A DNA stretch of 64,000 nt from JAGRKR01 sp041397725 (GTDB lineage: Bacteria; Pseudomonadota; Alphaproteobacteria; Rhizobiales; Hyphomicrobiaceae): the NCBI GenBank assembly GCA_041397725.1, contig JAWKVZ010000001.1:1116001-1180000 (forward strand), read 5' to 3'. This document shows, one piece after another, positions 16,214 to 24,924 of this stretch. The notes under the pieces were generated by a model. The model ran no database searches. It saw only the letters and a list, made by a program, of their open reading frames with translations, and was not told where the DNA came from. The translations under genes were made by a program, and so were the position numbers. The first letter of the stretch is position 1. Every line of letters starts with the position of its first letter.

Positions 16214-17143
16214 ATGGCACGACGCAAGAAGGGCAACCCGGTCAGCGGTTGGCTCATACTGGACAAGCCTCAGGGCATGACATCGACGCAGGCGGTCGGC
16301 AAGATCCGCTGGCTGTTCGATGCCCAGAAAGCCGGGCATGCCGGCACCTTGGATCCGCTCGCCACGGGCGTTCTGCCGATCGCGCTCGGGGAGGCGACGA
16401 AGACGGTCAGCCACGCCGTCGACGGCGACAAGGCCTACCGTTTCACGGTGCGCTGGGGCGTGGAGACCGACACCGACGATGCCGAGGGGCAAGTGGTCGA
16501 GACGAGCGACCAGCGCCCCGATGCTGCCGCCATCCGCGCCCTGTTGCCGGAGTTCGTCGGTTCCATCCTGCAGCGTCCGCCGTCGTTCTCCGCCATCAAG
16601 GTCAACGGCGAGCGCGCCTATGATCTCGCCCGCGATGGCGAGCTTGTCGAACTCGATGCGCGTCCGGTCGACATCGATCGCCTGGACCTCGTGGCTTCTC
16701 CCGACGCCGAATCCAGTGTGTTCGAGGCCGAGTGCGGCAAGGGCACCTACGTACGTTCGCTCGCGCGCGACATGGGCCGGCGGCTCGGCTGCTTCGGCCA
16801 CGTCACGGCGCTCAGGCGGACGAGGGTCGGCGCATTCGACGAAACGACCACCGTCAAGCTCGACGCGCTGATCGCCGCGACCGAGGCCGCCGGCCAGCGG
16901 GGGCGTGACGTGCTCGGCAGCTTTCTCCTGCCCGTCGAGGCGGCGCTCGCCGATCTCGAGCATCTCGCGGTCTCGCAGCAGGACGCCGCGAACCTGGTGC
17001 AGGGGCGCGCCGTCCTCATCCGCGGGCGCGATGCCCCGGTGATGTCGGGGCCGATCTACGCCACCTGCAAAGGACGCCTGATCGCCATCGGTGAGATCGA
17101 AAAGGGCGCCATGCATCCGACCCGGGTTTTCAATGTTCGCTGA
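16214..17143 (+). CDS. truB: tRNA pseudouridine(55) synthase TruB
   Basis: A 309-residue enzyme making pseudouridine 55 in the T loop of tRNAs. SGWLILDKPQGMTSTQAV opens the domain and the catalytic motif GHAGTLDPLATGVLPIALG contains the essential Asp; KGTYVRSLARDMGRRLG follows and a C-terminal PUA-like part closes it. ATG at 16214 matches the normal N-terminus; a longer frame from 16166 is possible but adds a non-conserved stretch. Follows rbfA after 78 bases. Confidence 0.96.
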   Translation: MARRKKGNPVSGWLILDKPQGMTSTQAVGKIRWLFDAQKAGHAGTLDPLATGVLPIALGEATKTVSHAVDGDKAYRFTVRWGVETDTDDAEGQVVETSDQRPDAAAIRALLPEFVGSILQRPPSFSAIKVNGERAYDLARDGELVELDARPVDIDRLDLVASPDAESSVFEAECGKGTYVRSLARDMGRRLGCFGHVTALRRTRVGAFDETTTVKLDALIAATEAAGQRGRDVLGSFLLPVEAALADLEHLAVSQQDAANLVQGRAVLIRGRDAPVMSGPIYATCKGRLIAIGEIEKGAMHPTRVFNVR

Positions 17144-17224
17144 GCTCTTCCCTCGCCGCTGACGGATCTCATGCGCAGTGCAGGGTGCGCCGGCTGCTCT
17201 TCCCGCCAACCTGAAGGGGGTTCC

Positions 17225-17518
17225 ATGAGCCGATATGCACTGTTGGGTTTGGGCGTCGCGGCCTCGGTGCTGGTTGCGCAAGCCATGCCGGCGACCGCGC
17301 AGCGGACGGGCAGATGCATCGTTTCCGATCCGACCGGGACGCGTCTCAATGTGCGAAATGCGCCGCAAGGGGACGTCATCGGCCGTCTGCGGAACGGGAC
17401 CGAGGTCCGTATCATCGATACCGCGCGGGACCACAAGGGGCAGCCGTGGGCCTATGTGGGCTACTGGCGTGGCGGCCGGATCGGCTGGGTTTTCCGTGAA
17501 TTCATAAGCTGTTACTGA
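17225..17518 (+). CDS. Secreted SH3-domain protein
   Basis: A 97-residue protein with a signal peptide (1-25, ending PATAQ) and one bacterial SH3 domain: GTRLNVRNAPQGDVIGRLRNG, with VRIIDT and GWVFREFISCY. Two cysteines, one near each end, could form a periplasmic disulfide. Bacterial SH3 domains usually bind cell wall peptides or act as targeting modules. The start at 17225 has AAGGGGG upstream. It sits between truB and rpsO, an unusual guest in this cluster; no specific role can be given. Confidence 0.8.
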   Translation: MSRYALLGLGVAASVLVAQAMPATAQRTGRCIVSDPTGTRLNVRNAPQGDVIGRLRNGTEVRIIDTARDHKGQPWAYVGYWRGGRIGWVFREFISCY

Positions 17519-17608
17519 GCCGGGGGGCGGTCGCATCGGCGGTCTTCGGTCCCTTCGGCCGCGCTCTTTTCGCTCGCAAAGCCCCTCTTTTCGTGTATAA
17601 AGCCGGCT

Positions 17609-17634
17609 CAACGCGGGCCCCTGGGCCCGCGTTG
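17609..17634 (+). promoter_or_regulatory. Perfect 12-bp hairpin in the rpsO leader
   Basis: CAACGCGGGCCC at 17609-17620 pairs exactly with 17623-17634, leaving a 2-base (effectively 4-base) loop. It has no T run, so it is not an intrinsic terminator. It lies 88 bases before rpsO and just after TATAAA at 17597-17602, which could be a -10 element, so it may be at the very 5' end of an rpsO transcript. Regulation by S15, or RNA stabilisation, is possible. Confidence 0.5.
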
Positions 17635-17721
17635 GCTATTGGCGTCGCGGCTGGACGACATCCTGGCAGGCGCCCAACGGCCTCTCCGAGAGGCACACTC
17701 CCAACAGAAAGGACGATGTTG

Positions 17722-17997
17722 ATGTCGACAGACACTGCCAACCCGACGCGCGCTGAGGTCATTGCCAAGTTTGCGCGAAAGCCCGGCGACACGGGCTCGC
17801 CCGAGGTTCAGGTGGCGCTCCTCACGCAGCGCATCAACGAGCTGACCGGGCACTTCAAGGTCCACAAGAAGGACAACCATTCCCGCCGTGGACTGCTCAA
17901 GATGGTGAGCCAGCGCCGTTCGCTCCTCGATTATCTCAAGGCGAAGGACGAGGCGCGCTATCGCAAGATCATCGAAGAGCTCGGCATCCGCCGCTAA
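17722..17997 (+). CDS. rpsO: 30S ribosomal protein S15
   Basis: A 91-residue primary 16S rRNA-binding protein (normal length 88-90). Conserved segments are GDTGSPEVQVALLTQRINEL and HKKDNHSRRGLLKMVSQRR, followed by LLDYLKAKDEARYRKII. The start at 17722 is favoured because AAAGGA lies about 9 bases upstream; an ATG at 17716 would be too close to it. Precedes pnp as in most bacteria. Confidence 0.97.
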   Translation: MSTDTANPTRAEVIAKFARKPGDTGSPEVQVALLTQRINELTGHFKVHKKDNHSRRGLLKMVSQRRSLLDYLKAKDEARYRKIIEELGIRR

Positions 17998-18040
17998 GCT
18001 CGAGGGACGGTCCGAGCGACCGCCTCGCCCACGCCGGCCT

Positions 18041-18156
18041 CGGTGCCCACGCGCTTGCGGGCACCGCGCCACCGCTGCAACGGACGCGAATTGTCGGCAA
18101 TTTGCCCGTCGTCCGTAAACGTTTCGAGGGGGCGCGAACTTCAGGTTCGACCCCTC
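18041..18156 (+). promoter_or_regulatory. Two hairpins in the rpsO-pnp intergenic region
   Basis: The first is CGGTGCCC (18041-18048) with GGGCACCG (18059-18066). The second is GAGGGG-gc-gCGAAC (18126-18137) with GTTCG-a-CCCCTC (18145-18156). Neither is followed by T runs. In enterobacteria a stem in this position is cut by RNase III and gives PNPase control of its own message; the second stem, 67 bases before pnp, is the better candidate here. Confidence 0.4.
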
Positions 18157-18223
18157 TGGCCTTCGTGCTATTAAGCTGGCGGATAGCAGGGCAACGAAAC
18201 AAGACCGCACAGAAAGATACGAG

Positions 18224-20431
18224 ATGTTTGATATCCATCGCGAAGAGATCGAGTGGGGCGGGCGTAAGCTTGTCCTCGAGACGGGCCGCATCGCTCGGCA
18301 GGCCAACGCCGCCGTGCTTGCTCAATACGGCGAGACCAGCGTGCTCGCGACCGTAGTCGCCGAGCGGCAGACGCGCCCTGGGATCGATTTCTTCCCACTG
18401 ACTGTCAATTACCAGGAAAAGACCTATGCGGCCGGCAAGATTCCGGGCGGCTTTTTCAAGCGCGAGGGACGTCCGACCGAGAAGGAGACGCTGACGTCTC
18501 GCCTGATCGATCGTCCCATCCGTCCGCTTTTCGTCGAGGGCTTCAAGCACGAGACGCAAGTGGTCGTGACGGTTCTGTCGCACGACATGGAGAATGACCC
18601 CGACATCGTCGGCATGGTCGCCGCCTCCGCCGCGCTGACGCTCTCCGGATTGCCCTTCCTCGGCCCGATCGGCGCGGCGCGCGTCGGCATGATCAACGGC
18701 GAGCTCGTGCTCAATCCGATGATCGACGAGATGCCGGAGACCCGGCTCGATCTCGTCGTCGCCGGCACGCACGACGCCGTCATGATGGTGGAGTCGGAGG
18801 CCAAGGAGCTGTCCGAGTCGCAGATGCTCGAGGCCGTCATGTTCGGGCAGCGTGGCTTCCAGCCGGTCATCCAGGCCATCATCCGTCTGGCCGAGCGGGC
18901 TGCCAAGGAGCCGTGGGATTTCAAGGCTCCCGCCAAGGACAAGTACAAGGCGCGTGTCGCCGAGATCGCCGAGGCCGGACTGAGAGAGGCCTTCTCCGTC
19001 GCGCAGAAGCAGAAGCGCTACGAGATGGTCGGCGACATCAAGAAGAAGGTCATGGCGTCGATCACGCTGCCCGAGGGTGATTCCGAGGAAGCGGTTCTGC
19101 TGTCGAGCACCTTCAAGAGCGTCGAGCAGGACGTCGTCCGCGGCAACATTCTCAAGACCAAGCGCCGCATCGATGGTCGCGATCTTTCGACCGTGCGCCC
19201 GATCGTGTCGGAGGTTCACGTGTTGCCGCGTGCCCACGGCTCGGCGCTGTTCACGCGTGGCGAGACGCAGGCGCTCGTGGTGGCGACTCTCGGCACTGGC
19301 GAGGACGAGCAGTTCGTCGATGCGCTTGAGGGTACGCGCAAGGAGCGCTTCATGCTCCACTACAACTTCCCGCCCTACTCGGTGGGTGAGACGGGCCGCA
19401 TGGGCTCGCCCGGCCGGCGCGAGATCGGTCACGGCAAGCTTGCCTGGCGGGCGATCCATCCGCTGCTGCCGCCGCACGAGGAGTTCCCCTACACGATCCG
19501 CCTCGTCTCGGAGATCACCGAGTCGAACGGTTCCTCGTCGATGGCCACCGTTTGCGGCTCCTCGCTCGCCATGATGGACGCGGGCATTCCGCTGCAGCGT
19601 CCGGTCGCCGGCATCGCCATGGGGCTGATCAAGGAGGGCGACGAGTTCGCCGTTCTCTCGGACATCCTGGGCGATGAGGATCACCTCGGCGACATGGACT
19701 TCAAGGTGGCCGGCACGACCGACGGCATCACGTCGCTTCAGATGGACATCAAGATCACCGGCATCACCGAAGAGATCATGCGGGTGGCGCTCGATCAGGC
19801 GCGTCATGGCCGTCTGCACATCCTCGACGAGATGGCCAAGGCGTTGATCTCGTCCCGCGGTGAGCTCGGCGAGCATGCGCCGCGCATCGAGACGATCAAG
19901 ATCCCGACGGACAAGATCCGCGAGGTCATCGGCTCGGGTGGCTCGGTTATTCGCGACATCGTCGCGGATTCCGGCGCCAAGGTCGACATTTCCGACGACG
20001 GCACGGTCAAGATCGCCGCTTCCAAGCGGGAGTCGATCGAGAAGGCGCTCGCCCGCATCAAGGCGATCACCTCGGAGCCCGAGGTCGGCGTCATCTACAA
20101 GGGCAAGGTGGTCAAGATCGTCGACTTCGGCGCCTTCGTGAACTTCTTCGGCGCCAAGGACGGCCTCGTGCATATCTCGCAGCTCTCGCAAGGGCGGCCG
20201 CAGACGGTCGGCGAGGTGGTCAAGGAGGGGCAGGAGGTGTTCGTCAAGCTGCTCGGCTTCGACGACCGTGGCAAGGTCCGGCTCTCCATGAAGATCGTCG
20301 ATCAGACGACCGGCGCGGAGATCCCGCGTGAGCCCGGCGAGGCGGCGGAGGACGAGGGCCGCGGCGAGCGGCGCGAGCGTCGCGACCGGCGACCGCGGGA
20401 CCGCGATCGCGGCAACCGCGACTCCGACTGA
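18224..20431 (+). CDS. pnp: Polyribonucleotide nucleotidyltransferase (PNPase)
   Basis: A 735-residue phosphorolytic 3'-5' exoribonuclease of the RNA degradosome. Two RNase PH domains are separated by a helical domain; FFKREGRPTEKETLTSRLID and GTGEDEQFVDALEG mark the first and second; a KH domain (KIREVIGSGGSVIRDI) and an S1 domain (VIYKGKVVKIVDFGAFVNF) follow. The tail after residue 700 is an Arg/Asp/Glu-rich repeat-like stretch typical of this class. Start at 18224 is canonical (MFDIHREEIEW). Confidence 0.98.
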   Translation: MFDIHREEIEWGGRKLVLETGRIARQANAAVLAQYGETSVLATVVAERQTRPGIDFFPLTVNYQEKTYAAGKIPGGFFKREGRPTEKETLTSRLIDRPIRPLFVEGFKHETQVVVTVLSHDMENDPDIVGMVAASAALTLSGLPFLGPIGAARVGMINGELVLNPMIDEMPETRLDLVVAGTHDAVMMVESEAKELSESQMLEAVMFGQRGFQPVIQAIIRLAERAAKEPWDFKAPAKDKYKARVAEIAEAGLREAFSVAQKQKRYEMVGDIKKKVMASITLPEGDSEEAVLLSSTFKSVEQDVVRGNILKTKRRIDGRDLSTVRPIVSEVHVLPRAHGSALFTRGETQALVVATLGTGEDEQFVDALEGTRKERFMLHYNFPPYSVGETGRMGSPGRREIGHGKLAWRAIHPLLPPHEEFPYTIRLVSEITESNGSSSMATVCGSSLAMMDAGIPLQRPVAGIAMGLIKEGDEFAVLSDILGDEDHLGDMDFKVAGTTDGITSLQMDIKITGITEEIMRVALDQARHGRLHILDEMAKALISSRGELGEHAPRIETIKIPTDKIREVIGSGGSVIRDIVADSGAKVDISDDGTVKIAASKRESIEKALARIKAITSEPEVGVIYKGKVVKIVDFGAFVNFFGAKDGLVHISQLSQGRPQTVGEVVKEGQEVFVKLLGFDDRGKVRLSMKIVDQTTGAEIPREPGEAAEDEGRGERRERRDRRPRDRDRGNRDSD

Positions 20432-20459
20432 TCCCTGGATCGAGCAAAGGGGACCGGAC

Positions 20460-21395
20460 ATGGCGCCGCTCAGGATCGCGGTAATGGGGGCGGGCGGCGT
20501 CGGCGGGTACTTCGGCGCCCGTCTCGCGGCCGCCGGCCATGACGTTGTGTTCATTGCACGGGGCCGCCATCTTGCGGCCATGCAGACGTCCGGTCTGCGT
20601 ATCGAGAGCCCGGTAGGCGACCTGCATCTTGCGCCGACCAGCGCCGTGGCCGAGCCTCACGAGGTCGGACGCGCCGACGTGATCATGTTCGCGGTCAAGA
20701 TGGCCGATACGGACACGGCCGCGCAGGCGCTGAAGCCTCTGGTGGCCGCTGGCGCTGCCGTCTTCACCTTTCAGAACGGCGTCGAGAGTGCGGACCGGCT
20801 GGCGGCCGTCCTCGGCGCCGATGCCGTGGTGCCGGGCGTCGCGCGCATCGCCTCGCATATCTCGAAGCCCGGCGTCATCACGCAGACCGGGACGTTCGCC
20901 CGTCTCGAGTTCGGCGAGGCCTCCGGTCAGGCAAGCGCCCGCACGAAGGCCTTCCTCGAGGCGTGCACGGCCTCGCGCATCGACGCCATTTCGCCGGACA
21001 ATATCACGCGCAACATCTGGATGAAGTTCGCACTCCTGGCGCCCTTCTCCGGTCTCACCTCCCTCATCCGCTCGCCCATCGGCCCTATTCGCGACGACGC
21101 AAGGGCGAGTGCACTGCTGCGCAAGGCTGTGGAGGAGGTCGTCGCCGTGGGAACTGCTCTCGGCAAGGGGCTTTCCGCGGCCGATGTCGAGCGTACGCTC
21201 AAGGCGATCGCGAGCCTGCCCTACGAGATGACGTCCTCGATGGCGCACGATCTGGCGGCCGGCAAGCCGCTCGAGATCAATGGATTGTCGGGGGCGGTCG
21301 TTCGGCTGGGAAGCTCCTGCGGGGTCGCGGCACCGACCCACGGATTTATTGCCGATTGCCTCGGCGTGCACGCGGCCGGCAAGCAGGCGAGCTGA
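20460..21395 (+). CDS. 2-dehydropantoate 2-reductase family protein (PanE/ApbA-like)
   Basis: A 311-residue ketopantoate reductase family member. The N-terminal Rossmann motif is VMGAGGVGGYFGARLAAAG; NGVES and NITRNIWMKFALLAPFSGL are the family's catalytic and hinge regions, with the conserved Lys and Asn. Such genes may be true panE (pantoate synthesis) or paralogues acting on other 2-oxo acids; most Hyphomicrobiales genomes carry several, so the substrate is uncertain. It starts 28 bases after pnp, AAAGGGG upstream, and is probably read through from it. Confidence 0.85.
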   Translation: MAPLRIAVMGAGGVGGYFGARLAAAGHDVVFIARGRHLAAMQTSGLRIESPVGDLHLAPTSAVAEPHEVGRADVIMFAVKMADTDTAAQALKPLVAAGAAVFTFQNGVESADRLAAVLGADAVVPGVARIASHISKPGVITQTGTFARLEFGEASGQASARTKAFLEACTASRIDAISPDNITRNIWMKFALLAPFSGLTSLIRSPIGPIRDDARASALLRKAVEEVVAVGTALGKGLSAADVERTLKAIASLPYEMTSSMAHDLAAGKPLEINGLSGAVVRLGSSCGVAAPTHGFIADCLGVHAAGKQAS

Positions 21396-21476
21396 CCCCC
21401 CCGAGCTGCCGTGATGGCGATGGCGCGGCCACGACGCCGCGTCGTGAGGCGGATGTCACGCAGCGGTCGCAGATCC

Positions 21477-21525
21477 AAAAAGGAAAGAGCCCGGTCTGCC
21501 GGCCTCGTCGGCGGCATCCGGGCTC
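21477..21525 (-). terminator. Intrinsic terminator of the small His-rich protein gene
   Basis: On the minus strand, GAGCCCGG (21525-21518) pairs with CCGGGCTC (21494-21487), with inner GC pairing, and TTTCCTTTTT follows. It lies 22 bases after the stop of the minus-strand gene at 21548. Confidence 0.75.
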
Positions 21526-21547
21526 CTGCTCAGGCGTTCAGCCACCA

Positions 21548-21862
21548 TCAGCGGCAGCGGCGATGGCCCCAGCGATCGATCCAGCAGCGGCGGTGATGAC
21601 GCCAGCGCCAGTGGCGGTGGCGCGGGCCGACGCAGGCGGTCGGACGGCAATGCGGGCCGACGTGGCGATGCCACCAGCCGCGCACGGGCCCCCAGGCGCA
21701 GCCGCGATGGCAGCCATGGGTCTTCTCGACAAGTGTGCCGGCGCCGGACAGGCTCTTCAGGGCGTCGAGCGAGGGAGAAACGGTCGCGGCGGACGCCGAC
21801 GTGACCGACAGTCCGAGGGCGAGCATGACCGCGAGGAGCGGCATCAGCCAAAGGCGCTTCAT
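21548..21862 (-). CDS. Small secreted His/Trp/Cys/Arg-rich protein
   Basis: A 104-residue protein with a clear signal peptide (MKRLWLMPLLAVMLALGL, cleaved near SASAA) and a mature C-terminal half packed with His, Trp, Arg and Cys: GCHRGCAWGPVRGWWHRHVG, then CRPTACVGPRHRHWRWRHHR. The ATG at 21862 has AAGGAGG at ideal distance, and a terminator follows. Similar small GCxxGxxWxRHxxH-like exported proteins are frequent in rhizobia but have no assigned role. Metal binding in the periplasm is a reasonable guess from composition only. Confidence 0.8.
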   Translation of the reverse strand: MKRLWLMPLLAVMLALGLSVTSASAATVSPSLDALKSLSGAGTLVEKTHGCHRGCAWGPVRGWWHRHVGPHCRPTACVGPRHRHWRWRHHRRCWIDRWGHRRCR

Positions 21863-22109
21863 CAAACAAGTCCTCCTTGCTGGAACGAGATTATTCAGCT
21901 CTCGCAAGTCTGGCACCATGCCAGGCAACCGGCCCCTAATTCGCCCGCGGTTGTTGCGATAGTCGAAATTTTGCAGGCACTTGCCTGAACGCGTGATGAA
22001 TGCGGATGTGCTCAGTTTGCAACGCTCGGATTGGATCGATCCGCGTGCCGGCGTAAGGGCTCAGTCGAGCACATTGCGCGCCGGCTTCTGGCTGCGGCGT
22101 CGACGCGGC

Positions 22110-23402
22110 TCAGGGGTCGCTGGCGTGGCGGCCAAGGAGGCGCTCCTTGCGCAGGCTTGGCACCAGCCAGAACGTCACGAGGCCGGTCAGCGAAGCCAGG
22201 GCACCGAGAACAAAGGAGGCGTAGTAGTTTCCGGTGAGCTCGTGGAGGAGCCCGGAGCCCCAGGAGCCGGTCGCCGCACCGAGGCCCATGGCCAGCGATA
22301 GCGTGCCGAAGATGCTGCCGACCGCGCCGCCCGGATAGAGCGAGGCGACGTAGGAGAGGATGACCGGGCCGCGCGCACCCTGCATAAGCCCGAAGAACAG
22401 CACGAAGCCGTAGACGAGGATGAGCGACGGCCATCCCGCCACCAGGATCAGCAGAATGGTGCCGGTGATCGAGCAGAAATAGGAGAAGGTTACGGCCGGC
22501 TTGCGCCCGAAGCGGTCCGAGAGCCAACCGATGAGCAGGATGCCGATGGCCGACAGCATGCCGGTGAAGCCGAAGGCGCCGGCCGCCACCAGAGGATCGA
22601 AGCCGAGCTCGACCAGATATGCCACGGATTGCGGCAACACGCTGTAGGCGGCGACGGAGGTGAAGTAATAGGCTGTGAAGAGCCCCCAGAATGCCCCGGT
22701 CTTGGCGGCGTTCGAGACGTTCCATGGCCCGCTCGTCTGGGCCACGATGCGGCGACGCTCACGCCATTCGGGCGAGCCTTCGGACATGCGCCCGAGCGGC
22801 AGGAACAGCACGAACGGCAGCATGCTCAGCACGATCAGCCCGAGGATCTTGTAGACCTGACGCCAGTCGTAGGTCTCGAGCAGCACCTGGGTCAGCAGCG
22901 GCAGCGTCAGCATGCCGACGCCGACGGCCGCATAGGGCAGCGACATCATCGTGCCGAGGCGCGACATGAACCAGCGGCTGATGAGGCTGGAGGCCACGAC
23001 CATGCCGATCGCCGCGCCACCGAGGCCGCCGAGCAGACCGACGTAGAGATAATACTCCCACAGGGACTGGGAGGTGCCGGCGAGCCAGTAGCCGGAGCCC
23101 AGGATCGCCAGGCCGACGCCATAGGTGAAGCGCACGCCTACCCTGTCGATGAGCTGACCCGCGAAAGGCGCCGAGCAGCCGAGCGCCAGCATATAGACGG
23201 AGTAGGCGGCCGTGATCTCGGACCGGCTGATGCCGAGGCCCTTCTCGACCGGCAGCAGAAAGACCGCGAACGTCTCTGTGACGCCGCGCGCGAGCGTGTT
23301 CATGACAAAGGCCAGCAGAACGACGCTGATGAGAAAGTAGCGTGAGGGCGTAGCTTCGGCGCCACCATGGCCGGCCGTGCCGGGGTGGCCCGGCGCCGGC
23401 AT
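22110..23402 (-). CDS. MFS transporter, monocarboxylate/oxalate-formate antiporter-like
   Basis: About 430 residues with twelve membrane segments, a large central cytoplasmic loop, and MFS motifs such as GWLSDRFGRKPAVTFS between TM8 and TM9 and GQLIDRVGVRFTYGVGLAIL between TM2 and TM3. The overall pattern (LARGVTETFAVFLLPVEKGL, then SRSEITAAYSVYML) resembles carriers of organic monoacids. The start is uncertain: MPAPGHPG at 23402 is used, and the frame is open to 23546. It follows the TRAP genes on the same strand, so it may export or import a product of that block. Confidence 0.8.
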   Translation of the reverse strand: MPAPGHPGTAGHGGAEATPSRYFLISVVLLAFVMNTLARGVTETFAVFLLPVEKGLGISRSEITAAYSVYMLALGCSAPFAGQLIDRVGVRFTYGVGLAILGSGYWLAGTSQSLWEYYLYVGLLGGLGGAAIGMVVASSLISRWFMSRLGTMMSLPYAAVGVGMLTLPLLTQVLLETYDWRQVYKILGLIVLSMLPFVLFLPLGRMSEGSPEWRERRRIVAQTSGPWNVSNAAKTGAFWGLFTAYYFTSVAAYSVLPQSVAYLVELGFDPLVAAGAFGFTGMLSAIGILLIGWLSDRFGRKPAVTFSYFCSITGTILLILVAGWPSLILVYGFVLFFGLMQGARGPVILSYVASLYPGGAVGSIFGTLSLAMGLGAATGSWGSGLLHELTGNYYASFVLGALASLTGLVTFWLVPSLRKERLLGRHASDP

Positions 23403-23609
23403 GTCGGCTCTGGCTCTGTCGAGATAGGCGCCGGGATAGGGGCCGAACGGCGCCACCAGCTCCAATAGAATGCCGCGCTGGCGAACCAGACGCCGAGGCG
23501 CGCCGGACACGGGCCCTCGAGGCGGCATTTGGCGCTGCATGTTCATTCTGCTCGGGCCAATCAGTCCAGGGAGGCAGGGCGATCGTCGACGGTTCGGGCG
23601 CTCACCGAC

Positions 23610-24920
23610 TCAGTTCGCCATGATTTGCTTCGGCAGCCAAGTGATGACTTCGGGAAACGCCAGGAATATGGCCAGTGTGATGAAATCGGCGATAACGAAA
23701 GGCCCGGCCCCACGGAACACCGAGGTCAAGGGTATGTCCGGTCTGACCGATGCCACCACGAAGCAATTGAGGCCGATCGGCGGCGTCACCAGGCAGACCT
23801 CGCACATCTTCACGACGATGATGCCGAACCAGATGGGATCGTAGCCGAGCGCCATCACGGCCGGATACACCACCGGAAGCGTCAGGAGCATCATGCCGAT
23901 GGCGTCCATGAACATGCCGAGGATGAAATAGGCGATCAGGATCATGATCATGATCGCGATCGGCGGCAGCGGCAGGCCGACGATGAACTCGGTGAACTTC
24001 TCGGGCAGGCCGGCGAAGCCGAGGAAGCGCACGAAGATCAGCACGCCCCAGATGAGCGAGAAGATCACCACCGTGAGCTTGGCCGTCTCGAGCAGCGCCG
24101 CCTTCAGAGGGGCGCCGCGCATGCCCTTGGCGAGTGCGATGACGAAGACCACGAAGGCGCCGAGCGCGCCGGCCTCCGTCGGGGTCGCCCAGCCGAGATA
24201 CATCGCCGAGAAAATGATGGCGATGACGACAACGACGGGAAAGGTGCCCGGCAGCGCGGCGAAGCGCTGGCCCCACGTGTAGCCTCGGATCGGCTGGCCG
24301 ATCTTGGGATTGATGATGCTCCAAACGACCACGATGGCGGCATAGGAGATCGCCGAGATGGCGCCGGGGATGAAGCCGGCGAGCAGGAGCTGGCCGACGG
24401 ACGTCTCCACGATGATGGCGTAGATCACCATGAGCGCGCTCGGCGGGATCAACGCTGCGAGCGTGCCGCCGGCCGCGACAGCGCCGGCGGCGAGGTGCTT
24501 GGCGTAGCCGGCTCGTAGCATTTCCGGGATGGCGACGCGCGAGAACACCGCGGCGGTCGCCGTCGAGGCGCCGGAGACGGCGGCAAAGCCGGCGGTGGCG
24601 AAGATCGTGGCGACCGCCAGGCCGCCCGGCAGCCAGCCGAGCCATTTTCGCGCCGCATCGAAGAGCGCCTGCGTGAGACCCGCGTAGAACGCCAGATAGC
24701 CGATGAGGATGAACATCGGCAGCACGGACAGCGTGTACTGGATCGACTTGGAGTGCGGGATCGTGCCGACGATGCCGGCGCCGGCCTGCCAGCCGAGGAT
24801 GGCGATAAGGCCGATCAGGCCGACCAGGGCCGAGGCGATATAGACGCGCACGCCGATGACGACCAGCACGAGCAGGCCGATGACGCCGAGAATGCCGATG
24901 GTTTCGTTGCTGAGCGACAT
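23610..24920 (-). CDS. TRAP transporter large permease subunit (DctM-type)
   Basis: A 436-residue membrane subunit of a tripartite, sodium-driven transporter. Twelve or so segments are visible; LPMFILIGYLAFYAGLTQAL, SGASTATAAVFSRVAIPEML, IPPSALMVIYAIIVETSVG and TPTEAGALGAF are DctM signatures. ATG at 24920 has GGAGG upstream; the upstream extension lies inside the dctQ-type gene. It is separated from the small permease by 4 bases. With the DctQ and DctP genes it forms a full system; the ligand is not readable but is probably a carboxylate. Confidence 0.92.
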   Translation of the reverse strand: MSLSNETIGILGVIGLLVLVVIGVRVYIASALVGLIGLIAILGWQAGAGIVGTIPHSKSIQYTLSVLPMFILIGYLAFYAGLTQALFDAARKWLGWLPGGLAVATIFATAGFAAVSGASTATAAVFSRVAIPEMLRAGYAKHLAAGAVAAGGTLAALIPPSALMVIYAIIVETSVGQLLLAGFIPGAISAISYAAIVVVWSIINPKIGQPIRGYTWGQRFAALPGTFPVVVVIAIIFSAMYLGWATPTEAGALGAFVVFVIALAKGMRGAPLKAALLETAKLTVVIFSLIWGVLIFVRFLGFAGLPEKFTEFIVGLPLPPIAIMIMILIAYFILGMFMDAIGMMLLTLPVVYPAVMALGYDPIWFGIIVVKMCEVCLVTPPIGLNCFVVASVRPDIPLTSVFRGAGPFVIADFITLAIFLAFPEVITWLPKQIMAN

Positions 24921-24924
24921 GGGA

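Noticed and set aside
17969..20581. An 870-codon minus-strand frame opposite pnp
   Set aside because: Composition (Asp, Leu, Arg, His rich) and complete overlap with pnp mark it as an antisense shadow common in GC-rich DNA.
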